Assembly: GCA_003385635.1 (NCBI GenBank)
Contig: QQUY01000002.1
Span: 62,001 to 126,000 of the forward strand
Direction: 5' to 3'
DNA: 64,000 nt
From: Acidobacteriota bacterium
GTDB taxonomy: Bacteria > Acidobacteriota > Blastocatellia > Pyrinomonadales > Pyrinomonadaceae
Below, one piece after another: positions 37,314-45,383 of this stretch (its first letter is position 1; each line of letters starts with the position of its first letter). The notes beneath the pieces are model-generated. The model made no database searches. It saw only the letters and a program-made list of their open reading frames with translations, and was not told the origin of the DNA. Both the position numbers and the translations under genes were made by a program.

Positions 37314-39572
37314 TTAGTCTTTGGAAACGACGATCATGCTTGCTTCCGCTACACCCCATTCGTCGATGCCGATGATTGCTGAAGATCCTGAGGCCGAATC
37401 CCTGGTGCCCACGATCGCCTGTTTCAGAAGCCTCGAAAGCGGGTTACCCGCGGTCTTCGAATCCCTTGTCACATTCCCCTGCGCAAGCGGGGTGAAATCC
37501 GAGTACCCGGTCGTCGCTATTATCTTTATTCGCTCAATACCGAAAGGCCTCGTAGTTCGGAAGAAATCTGTCAGCCCGGTTCCGCCTCGGCGCATCAGCG
37601 GGCTGATACCCCCGATCTGGTTCCGCATACGGTTGTTGGGGTACCAGACGTTGATCGCCCCGTCCGTGCTCAGTCCTAAAACAGTTATGTAGAGGGGTCT
37701 GCTGTAATTGTTGATGACGCGGAGCCTTAGAAAAGAACCGACCGGCAAACGGAACGAATTGTCAGCCTCCATCTCGAGCACGACATCTTCACCCGGCACG
37801 AATCGGTTCCGTTCGTTCATCTTGCCTTTGTTCTCGAGGACCTCAACGGCGATCGAGTCACCGATCTCGCTGCCCACGTTATCGAGTGCCGAAAGGTTCC
37901 TTTGCCTTGCGTATTTTGTAAGTGCGTCAGAGATCTTTGCAGGAGCCGATGGATCGGAGACCGGCACAAAAAATTCGAAGAGTGGTTCGCCGTTGGAAAC
38001 CTGGGCAATGTAAAAAACAGGGTCGGACGGTTTGACAGCTTCGCTTCGCGGAATCCTGAGCCCGCACTTTTCGGCCTTTGCGACGGCAGACAAAACCGTA
38101 GAAGTGTCGATCGGGCCACAAAAAGCCGCCCGGAATCCGTCTACCCTTACCGCCACTGCGGATAAGCCGGCAGGAGCGCCCTTTATTGAACTCTCTTCGA
38201 ATGCGATCAGTCCCCTGGAATCCCTGAGCAGAATAGTCCTCACTTCGTCCCGGACCCTTGCCAGAGGTGAGTCGCTAGCTCCGCTTTCACGTTCAAGCCC
38301 AAGATCTACCCGCAAGGGCTCGGAACCGAACATTGGCGAAAGGATCCTTACGAGATCGCTCTTCGGATCGATCTGTTTTTCAGACGCAAGCTTGTAAATC
38401 GCGGAAGACCTGTTCGCAGCGACCTCGGTTACCTCACCTTCCGCGATCTCTGCGCCAGTTCTGCTCACGACTGCGACCAGCGATCCGGTTCGAAGGCCGA
38501 ACATAGACCCGGCCGCGAACTCGAACCGCGAGCTTTCTTTGTCGACCGCTACGACAGGTATCGGGATCTGACCTTCTTCAAAGCGGCCTCCGAAAACCAG
38601 CTTTCGCTCGTCACCAAGGAGTTGAGGCGTCTGATCGGAATTCGTGTGATTGACCTCCGCAGCCACTCTCCTTATCAGCTCCCCGTATGTCGTGTCCGGA
38701 GCCGCCTCGCGCATCGCCCGTTCAAGATAGAAACTGAAAACGCCCCTCGAAGTTCCATCGGGCATCTCCAGTTCGTATGCCCGCCTGTCGGGGCTTGTCG
38801 AAGAAATGACGACAAAGGAATCTCCCGGCGAGACCAGCCCTTCGTTCGAGGTGTCCGGCGGCGAGCCCTTGCCTTTGTAACTTATCCGGTAGGCCGGCTG
38901 CTTCCTTTTATCGAGAGGAACCTCCCTTGAGCGGTTACTGCCGCGACTTATGGTCCCGGAGTTGCAGCTATCAAAGACGAGAACCGCATTCGATGTCTGT
39001 TCGGTCAGCTCCGCGATGAGGACCCCTATCTCGTCATCGCGAATATCGTATCCGTCGGCATCGCCGGTTGGCGCTGCTGCGTTCGAGTCGCCGTCCCTCC
39101 TTGAATCGAAAGGAACAATGGTCTCGTCAAAGCCGTCGGGCTCCTCTTTCTTGCTTGCGAATTCAGGCGGCGCTACGTGAGACCCGTGACCTGAATAGTG
39201 GAAATATACAGACGCCTCGTTACCGGTCTGTTCCCTGTATCGCCGAGCGTTCTCAGTCAGGTGGCTACGAAACGAACTGATTATGTCCTTGGCAGTCGCC
39301 GCGTCGTTCTCGAGAACCAGGACGTTCTTTTCCGGAAAACCGAACTTCTCACTCTTAAGAAGTGCGGCCATCGCCCTTGCATCATTAACGCCTCCCTCGA
39401 GGGGAGGAATCGAGCCCTTGTATGCGTCGATCCCGACGAGAAGCGCGAACTTTCCGTCGCCGGCGTCTTCAGCCGGGGCCGCTTCGCTCATTGCCCAGGG
39501 CCGGGTTACCTGAACGGCGGATAGAACCCCGAACACTAGCGCCAAAAACATTGTTCTCTTAAGCATCCTCAT
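37314..39572 (-). CDS. Exported caspase-like C14 peptidase with C-terminal DUF4384-like domain
   Basis: This is 752 aa from the ATG at 39572, which has GGAG 11 nt upstream and sits directly before the signal peptide; an ATG at 39593 is the alternative. The caspase domain starts at FALLVGIDAYKG, with catalytic H129 in HYSGHGSH and C203 in VFDSCNSG, then YLERAMREAAPDTTYGELI. A long middle region follows, and near the C-terminus a DUF4384-like sandwich (LPVGSFLRLRVINNYSRPLY, DGAINVWYPNN). The regulon element 39613-39639 lies just upstream, and WD40-caspase 1 follows after 38 bp. It is a type I-like metacaspase by layout, exported rather than cytosolic; the residues that set cleavage specificity were not resolved. 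Confidence 0.9.
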   Translation of the reverse strand: MRMLKRTMFLALVFGVLSAVQVTRPWAMSEAAPAEDAGDGKFALLVGIDAYKGSIPPLEGGVNDARAMAALLKSEKFGFPEKNVLVLENDAATAKDIISSFRSHLTENARRYREQTGNEASVYFHYSGHGSHVAPPEFASKKEEPDGFDETIVPFDSRRDGDSNAAAPTGDADGYDIRDDEIGVLIAELTEQTSNAVLVFDSCNSGTISRGSNRSREVPLDKRKQPAYRISYKGKGSPPDTSNEGLVSPGDSFVVISSTSPDRRAYELEMPDGTSRGVFSFYLERAMREAAPDTTYGELIRRVAAEVNHTNSDQTPQLLGDERKLVFGGRFEEGQIPIPVVAVDKESSRFEFAAGSMFGLRTGSLVAVVSRTGAEIAEGEVTEVAANRSSAIYKLASEKQIDPKSDLVRILSPMFGSEPLRVDLGLERESGASDSPLARVRDEVRTILLRDSRGLIAFEESSIKGAPAGLSAVAVRVDGFRAAFCGPIDTSTVLSAVAKAEKCGLRIPRSEAVKPSDPVFYIAQVSNGEPLFEFFVPVSDPSAPAKISDALTKYARQRNLSALDNVGSEIGDSIAVEVLENKGKMNERNRFVPGEDVVLEMEADNSFRLPVGSFLRLRVINNYSRPLYITVLGLSTDGAINVWYPNNRMRNQIGGISPLMRRGGTGLTDFFRTTRPFGIERIKIIATTGYSDFTPLAQGNVTRDSKTAGNPLSRLLKQAIVGTRDSASGSSAIIGIDEWGVAEASMIVVSKD

Positions 39573-39612
39573 ATGGGTCACAACTCCGGCCATCAGGCAA
39601 CCGTTTGTCCAA

Positions 39613-39639
39613 TAGTGCCGGATTCGGGAAAAACCTTAC
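39613..39639 (-). promoter_or_regulatory. Shared sigma-regulon promoter element, copy E
   Basis: On the minus strand GTAAGGTTTT runs from 39639 to 39630 and GGCAC from 39619 to 39615. It precedes the caspase and WD40-caspase 1 genes. The predicted leader is short, about 35 nt to the ATG at 39572. Confidence 0.7.
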
Positions 39640-39889
39640 GGCAGCACTCACAATGAAGCGGCTCGGGGATACTTGTAATCGTACTGGTAGAAATTTCTTC
39701 GTTTGGGGAACAACAGCTTTCGATGGTCGATAGATACGGGCCGGCAGTGAGTTCGTAGTTGTTTGGTTTACGATCCACGGTTCCTCGTGTCGTATAGCGA
39801 GAATCCATAATCCCTTACACGCGATCCGCCGCGCCGTACAGACTTCACGCGGCGCCCCGCCAACAAAAATGATCCGGAGAAGAGGCGAT

Positions 39890-40024
39890 ATGCAAGAATA
39901 TAAGGAACTTATACTCTCAAGCGATGCTGGGTCAAGATTTTCGGTGAGGGAGTTTCCAGCTCGTCAGGACACGTCCCTGTACCCGCGCGACAAGTTCGGG
40001 TACCAGCTTCGACTGTCAATCTAG
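39890..40024 (+). CDS. Candidate small ORF (44 aa)
   Basis: ATG at 39890 is preceded by a strong purine-rich site (GGAGAAGAGG, 4 nt spacing). The product begins MQEYKELILSSDAGSRFSV and ends in LRLSI. It has no signal peptide and no similarity I recognise. It is convergent with WD40-caspase 2 and overlaps its 3' end by 9 bp. The rest of the 39594-40015 gap holds promoter element E and nothing else I can call. This could be a chance frame or the remnant of a longer gene. Confidence 0.3.
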   Translation: MQEYKELILSSDAGSRFSVREFPARQDTSLYPRDKFGYQLRLSI

Positions 40025-43000
40025 GTTTGCTGCTATAAGGAACCGGTTTCCCTCTGACTCTCTTCGATAGAAGGCCCTGGGAGTCTGAGGCACTGCTGCC
40101 TCTTCGCCTGCCACTTCTACCTTGTCGGACCTTGTCCTTGCACGGCTTCTCTGGAGGCCCGGCACCAGATCGACCGCGTAGTCAAACCATTCCCTCTCGA
40201 ACAGGCTTCCGTCCCGGTCTTTGTCCGCGTTCAGAGGCCCGCCGTTCTCCTGCCTTTTCAGGCCTTCAAGAAGGGAGTATGTGAGAAGCCCGTGACCGAG
40301 CGCCGATGTCTCGCGTGCGAGCTGAAAGCTCTCGGACGCAGTGACGATGTACATCCCTTTTTCGTACGCGAGTTGTACCAGGCCCTTCGAGTTCATCGGC
40401 CCTCTACGTTTCTCTTCCGCCTCGAGTGCCTGGCCCGAGTTGCAGGAATCGATGATCAGCAGTATCTGCCCCGAGTCCACAGGCTCTATCAATCGCTCTA
40501 GTTCAAGGTCCGAGACGCTGTGACTCCTAAGCGTTCGCAGCTTCTCGTCTCCGACCGTCCTTACTTCCTCATCGACCCCCAGATCGTGAGGCATCAGGTA
40601 GAACCTGTCCATGTCCGCGAACCCGTGGCCGGAAAAGAACACGATGATCGCGTCCTCGGGTTCGGCAATCTTAATCTTTGACAGCCTCTTTCGCAGTTCG
40701 CCGGTGATGCCCGGAGGCGCCTCCGCATCTTCGCCCTTCGAGAATCTCTCCAGCGCGTAGAGTATGTTCGCCTTCGTCGCCTCCTTGTTTGTAAGAAGGA
40801 CCGGCTCCGGGGCCTCGTATCTTCCGAGATCGATCTGATTCTTCCTGATAGCGGAGGACAGTTCGACCGCATCGGGAACGGCGTAACTGAGATCGTAGTC
40901 CGGATTGGCGTATTCATTGATCCCGATCGAGAGAACATAAAGAGATCCTTTTCGCTTCAGCGAGTCTCTTCCGGTAAGCAACGCGGTAGCATCGCGGGAC
41001 TTCACGTTCTGGGCGTTGAACACATAGCTGGTCAAACGGTTTTCGCCCGCGACGACGGGAATCTCGACCGAACAGAGGGCCCTTCTCGGTCCGTTCCCTT
41101 CCTTCGGCTTCAGCTGTTCACATCCGTCGGCTTTTCCGAGCCCGAAGACATCTCCCTTCCAGACCTTTACAAGCGATCCATTCCGAAACAACCTCAGGTC
41201 TTTTGCCCCGCTTGTGTTCCCGTGGTTTGGCTGTCTTTTCGCTTCCGAGTTGTCGGTCACTTCTAACGCAACCGTTGAGAGTCTCCCGGAGTTCGCATCC
41301 TGACCATCCGCCGAGCCGCCTGATGTCAAGATCTCCACCTCGGGCTGCCGCCGATCGATATTCTCAAGCTCCTGCCCATCCGGCGCCTTGGGCGGGCTGC
41401 CCGACATCATTTGCTGAAGAAGGCCGGGATAGTAGAAAGCATTGAAATAGATCTCGACCTCCCCCCAATCGAACGTGTTGTTGTTAAAGCGCCAGATCAT
41501 CTGTCTCCAGGCGTCTGGCGTTCCGTCGAAAAAGCCTTCGGGCGTTGTGACCGCCCAATTATTGTTAGTAAGTGAGAACAACCTGCAAACGTCTTTGCCG
41601 GAATCGATCTCGACGATCTTGGTCGAGTCATCGTTGAGCCTTACGAACAAACTTTCGGCGCCGGGTGCGAAGGCGACGTTTGTGACGAAACCCTCATCAA
41701 CGCCGATCGTCCCAAACGCTTCTCCTGTTCGTGACCGCCATAATGTAGATTCTCTTCTTTCCTTGGCAATTGTCGCGAACATTTCCGAGTCGTCCGAGAT
41801 CGATAGCGAGACAATGCTCTCTGTCTTGGTCAACCACTCTACTTTGGCAGTTGAAATGTCGATGAACCCGACCGAGGCACTCGCTTCTCTCTCAGCCGCA
41901 GTCAGGAGCCGGTCGAGCTCCTTTTGACTTGGCGGATCACTACCGGATTCTGTGTCGGGGCGGATCTGTTTGAGGTCAGGCCACCTGTCCGCACCGATCA
42001 GAACATAAGACCCGTCCGGGGCCACCCTGATCTCGCGAATGACGCTCCTTATCCTTCCGTCAGCATTCAGTTCGAGCTTTGTTGTCGCGCCGGTCGAGAG
42101 ATCAACCAGCATATACTCGGTGCCGGTCAATTCCGGGTCGATCGTGGCTACGACGGCATTTTTGCCTCCGGGGAGAACTGCAAGCAAAGGCTCAACGGCT
42201 CCAAAGGTCGCGACGCTCTGAAGTCGCAGGTCATTGAGATCAACTTTGAAGAGCGTGCAACTCTTCGACTCGAAATTGAGCCGTGTGGATTCGCAGGAAT
42301 AAAACGCGAAGAGTTCCCCAAGCGGGTCAGTTCCCGCATAGTAGCCGTTCTCCCCGCCGACCAGGAACCTGCCTCCCTGCAGCTTTATCTCTTGCGTAAA
42401 AGCCACGCTTTTGTTTGCGATATCGAAGATGCTCACGCGCTCGCTGCTCGCGACAAAGACGTATTTATCATCCGACGAGAACCTAACAAACCGGGTTTCG
42501 AAAAACTCAACGAACGTATCGCGCACAAGTTCATATGGTAATTCGAAGATTTTCCTGCCCGTACCGGTTTCTATGACTTCCAATGCATCGTCTCTCGCAC
42601 TGTCGGGCTTGGTCGATTCTTGATCATCTGTGTTGCAAGTCTCTCTTACTGCCAGGGCGCCGGAATTCGATATCTGGATCAAACAGTCCGAGAAAGGACT
42701 CGAAACCAGCGATACGTCGTCTCCGTAGAATGACACCTCTCCGGTATCGAGGTCCCAGACCGTCCGTCCCGACTGAAGTGCATCGCCGTTGCCCAGAACG
42801 TTGAGCGTAGGACCGCTCCCGGAATTCGTGACAGCTCTGAGCTCGGACCGGGGTCGACATACTGTTCCGCCGTTAGCTTCAGTCACTTTCCCTAAATCGA
42901 CGATCGTGACCAGGTTCGAGCCAAAGTATCCGCCCAATCTACCGCCTGAATGGACCTCGCCCTCCGCGATCAAAAGACTGGTACCGTCGGGCGAATACTC

Positions 43001-44185
43001 AAGCGAATTGACACTTGAAGCCCCCGAATCGCAATTCTGTAATGGCTTTCCAACTTCCCAGTTTCCTGAATCGGAGCGTGTAAGGGAACAGATCCCTTTT
43101 CCGAACCCACACGAGATCGCTAGACGTCTGGAATCGGGAGAGAAGGCCATTGGCCCATAGAACCCTTGCGGATCTTCGCCGGGTTCCGCGGTCGGCATGT
43201 GAAAGACGGAACCGGGAGCGACCGCTCCCTTGAACAGGTTCTCGACATTCCACAACTCAAGGGAATACGCAACGTCGTCGGTCGAGATCTCACGGTGGAC
43301 ATTTGGGAACGAGACCGCACTTGCAAGATATTTGCCGTCCGGGCTGAAAGTAAGATTTGCACCGATACTATTCGGCGAATAAGCGGAGCCACCGCCTTCG
43401 TTTCCCTTACTGAACCTGAGATTCGCTATCTGCCGTCCATCACCGACAGAAAGGACCCTGATCCCCTTTTCACCTCTTAAGCGGATGGCAAGAGCGGATC
43501 CGTCGGGGCTTAGGGCCGCGGACACTACGGATAGAGTATCGGCCTCGACTCCCGGGATGAACTCATTTTCGACCTCCCCGATCTCCACAGAATTCGAACT
43601 AAACAGTACTTTGTTCTCCTGCCCCCAAACCCTGACCGTTCCGTCAAGCGACGCCGAGACTATCTGATCTCTGACTTTGGGCAAATGGAATAATGAGACG
43701 ATCGGTGCGGTGTGACCCTTCAGTTCTCGTTTCAGCTCACCCGTCCGGACATTCCACACTCGAATGTCGAATCGCTCAGGTTGTTCGGTCTGAAGCACCG
43801 CGGACCCTTGTCCCTTTGCCTCCTCCACTAACCCGGCGCCGACCGCAAGGTCGTTGCCATCTCCAGAAAAACTCAATCGGTATGCCGATCCGTTGTGTCC
43901 GGTCAGGTACCGCAGAGCGCGGCCCGTGCCGGAATCCCAGATCACGACGACACCTTCATCGCCGGCGGTTGCTATCAGACGGCCGTCAGGAGAATAGACC
44001 GCCTGATTTATCCTCCTCGGATGTCCCGTCTGCACAACCAGCCGCGCTGCGTCGACCTGTTGAGCGGCCTGTACTTTCGAAGAGCCCGTAGGAAATGAAG
44101 GCAGGAAAAGCATTGCCGAAACAAATAGGACTGCCGGCAAACTTGCCATACCCAACCTGTTGAACTTTGCAATGTTCATCCTCAT
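40016..44185 (-). CDS. Exported WD40-caspase fusion protein 2
   Basis: This is 1,389 aa. Signal peptide (LPAVLFVSAMLFLPSFPTGS), a long WD40-like region (AVYSPDGRLIATAGDEGVVV, LKGHTAPIVSLFHLPKV), a beta-sandwich linker (KDLRLFRNGSLVKVWKGDVF) and a C-terminal C14 caspase-like domain with H1187 in FSGHGFADMDRFYLMPHD and C1248 in IDSCNSGQALEAE. It shares the same domain order as 33877-37275, and the block after the catalytic Cys is nearly identical (GPMNSKGLVQLAYEKGMYI, LGHGLLTYSLLEGL, then PQTPRAFYRRES at the end). Its WD40 region is longer. No regulon element lies directly upstream; the closest is element F, before the LprI-like gene, so transcription would have to read across 399 bp. Confidence 0.9.
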   Translation of the reverse strand: MRMNIAKFNRLGMASLPAVLFVSAMLFLPSFPTGSSKVQAAQQVDAARLVVQTGHPRRINQAVYSPDGRLIATAGDEGVVVIWDSGTGRALRYLTGHNGSAYRLSFSGDGNDLAVGAGLVEEAKGQGSAVLQTEQPERFDIRVWNVRTGELKRELKGHTAPIVSLFHLPKVRDQIVSASLDGTVRVWGQENKVLFSSNSVEIGEVENEFIPGVEADTLSVVSAALSPDGSALAIRLRGEKGIRVLSVGDGRQIANLRFSKGNEGGGSAYSPNSIGANLTFSPDGKYLASAVSFPNVHREISTDDVAYSLELWNVENLFKGAVAPGSVFHMPTAEPGEDPQGFYGPMAFSPDSRRLAISCGFGKGICSLTRSDSGNWEVGKPLQNCDSGASSVNSLEYSPDGTSLLIAEGEVHSGGRLGGYFGSNLVTIVDLGKVTEANGGTVCRPRSELRAVTNSGSGPTLNVLGNGDALQSGRTVWDLDTGEVSFYGDDVSLVSSPFSDCLIQISNSGALAVRETCNTDDQESTKPDSARDDALEVIETGTGRKIFELPYELVRDTFVEFFETRFVRFSSDDKYVFVASSERVSIFDIANKSVAFTQEIKLQGGRFLVGGENGYYAGTDPLGELFAFYSCESTRLNFESKSCTLFKVDLNDLRLQSVATFGAVEPLLAVLPGGKNAVVATIDPELTGTEYMLVDLSTGATTKLELNADGRIRSVIREIRVAPDGSYVLIGADRWPDLKQIRPDTESGSDPPSQKELDRLLTAAEREASASVGFIDISTAKVEWLTKTESIVSLSISDDSEMFATIAKERRESTLWRSRTGEAFGTIGVDEGFVTNVAFAPGAESLFVRLNDDSTKIVEIDSGKDVCRLFSLTNNNWAVTTPEGFFDGTPDAWRQMIWRFNNNTFDWGEVEIYFNAFYYPGLLQQMMSGSPPKAPDGQELENIDRRQPEVEILTSGGSADGQDANSGRLSTVALEVTDNSEAKRQPNHGNTSGAKDLRLFRNGSLVKVWKGDVFGLGKADGCEQLKPKEGNGPRRALCSVEIPVVAGENRLTSYVFNAQNVKSRDATALLTGRDSLKRKGSLYVLSIGINEYANPDYDLSYAVPDAVELSSAIRKNQIDLGRYEAPEPVLLTNKEATKANILYALERFSKGEDAEAPPGITGELRKRLSKIKIAEPEDAIIVFFSGHGFADMDRFYLMPHDLGVDEEVRTVGDEKLRTLRSHSVSDLELERLIEPVDSGQILLIIDSCNSGQALEAEEKRRGPMNSKGLVQLAYEKGMYIVTASESFQLARETSALGHGLLTYSLLEGLKRQENGGPLNADKDRDGSLFEREWFDYAVDLVPGLQRSRARTRSDKVEVAGEEAAVPQTPRAFYRRESEGNRFLIAANLD

Positions 44186-44584
44186 GGTCTTTGCGAACGT
44201 TGTCAGGTAACTCCCCTGATTGCAGAGAATCTATAAGTTCACGCACCAAAGGGTCAATGTTCTCCTGGTTGTAGTCCGCGGGCGTAAATCGATCCCGTCG
44301 ATCTATGCCGTTCGAGGCCCCGATTGCAGGTCGGGGAAATCGCGAGGATCGTTCTTGAGATCCGCTCTTTGAGGATCGTTCACGCGAGTTTCCCGCAGAA
44401 TGCACTACCGGTCTATGATGGCCCACTTTCGCATTGCCGGCCTTCGTACTTATTGGAATGACTTAGACCTAAAAACTCCCGCTTAAGTGGGTCACTGTTT
44501 CGGGGTCGGGCCTGAATCGGAACAACACCTCGAGGGGCCCCGCCCCGGCCATTCGAGGTGCTGATTCTATCGACTTTAAGCCTC
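44186..44584 (-). other. 399-bp gap between WD40-caspase 2 and the LprI-like gene
   Basis: No convincing gene. On the minus strand an open frame of about 80 codons reaches from 44426 to the caspase start, but its composition is arginine/serine-rich and it continues as a shadow through the caspase gene. A hairpin, CACCTCGA at 44526-44533 paired with TCGAGGTG at 44553-44560, could be a weak terminator of the LprI-like gene; its T-tract is poor, so read-through is plausible. Confidence 0.4.
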
Positions 44585-45139
44585 TTACCCGTTAGTCTCG
44601 TGATAGATCTGCTGAAAGGCCTGCAAGGTATTCGCTCGTCCCTTCACCCACTCGTACTTCTGATATGCTCTCATCGGTACATACATCGTGCCTGTTCCTT
44701 GAATCGCATACAGCAGGTCGAGATCAGCTTCAATCGATCTCTTCCAGCTCTCCTGTGCAACCGAAAGCGCCTTTCCCTGTTCCCCGTCCATTTTGGCAGT
44801 CAGTTCATTGAAAGCGGCGTTCATTTTCTTCTCCCAGATGTCAGTCGCAGTTCGAATGCAAGCGACCTGACCCGCCGTTGATTGATACGTATCGATGCAA
44901 GTGTCTAGTGCCTCATCAACGCATTTTTCGCGCTTCGCTTCCGATTCATCGCTGCCCGTACATTCCTTTATTTTTGCGTTCAGGAAGTCTGCTTCGTTGT
45001 CCTGCCTGACCTCGGCTCCCTCGAAACCGGCCGAAGCGCCGATTGTAGCGTTGTCGCTGCTGATCGCGGCCAGATTCCCGACCATTAGCAAAGCCAAAAT
45101 GATGCCGCCCAAACTTATGATTCCTCGTTTCCTGTTCAT
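44585..45139 (-). CDS. Exported LprI-like (DUF1311) protein, regulon member
   Basis: This is 184 aa with a signal peptide (GIISLGGIILALLMVGNLAA). The mature part has four cysteines in the LprI N-terminal layout (EKCVDEALDTCIDTY, VACIRTATDIWEKKMNAA), followed by LSVAQESWKRSIEADLDLLY and a final YEWVKGRANTLQAFQQIY helix. LprI-type proteins are small periplasmic helical proteins; some are reported to inhibit lysozyme. The usual late GGT/Cys segment is partly replaced here by GTGTMYVPMR. The regulon element F sits 63 bp before the start codon, so the gene should be co-expressed with the exported proteases. Confidence 0.8.
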   Translation of the reverse strand: MNRKRGIISLGGIILALLMVGNLAAISSDNATIGASAGFEGAEVRQDNEADFLNAKIKECTGSDESEAKREKCVDEALDTCIDTYQSTAGQVACIRTATDIWEKKMNAAFNELTAKMDGEQGKALSVAQESWKRSIEADLDLLYAIQGTGTMYVPMRAYQKYEWVKGRANTLQAFQQIYHETNG

Positions 45140-45201
45140 AGATTTTCTCCTTTAACTCATTATTGGTAAGTCCGAGGACTGAATGCCTCGCTATACCCCT
45201 C

Positions 45202-45228
45202 TAGTGAAAGAACTGCTGAAAACCTTAC
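45202..45228 (-). promoter_or_regulatory. Shared sigma-regulon promoter element, copy F
   Basis: On the minus strand GTAAGGTTTT runs from 45228 to 45219 and TTCAC from 45208 to 45204. It precedes the LprI-like gene, with a predicted leader near 57 nt, much like copies B and C. Confidence 0.7.
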
Positions 45229-45383
45229 ACTATACCGAAAAGAAAATTTCAGACCTTTCGGATATGTTCTGAAAAGTAGAGTTATCGAGTTGAATTCCAG
45301 CTTCGAAGCCCGTGCTTTGATTTGATAACGTAGTGCTCTGCGTGGCGGAAGCCTATGTAGATAGGAAGATTCCAGAGTAAGGA

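Noticed and set aside
39796..39822. A seventh candidate for the GTAAGG element on the minus strand near 39820 (GTAAGGGATT).
   Set aside because: The TTTT of the first box is lost and no YTCAC box is at the right spacing. It is also upstream of a functional-looking copy for the same gene.
27999..44185. Standard STAND/caspase or CHAT antiphage island.
   Set aside because: No NACHT/NB-ARC ATPase, reverse transcriptase, nuclease or effector-associated domain is present, and all protease-domain proteins have signal peptides. A defence role is not excluded but the known architecture does not match.
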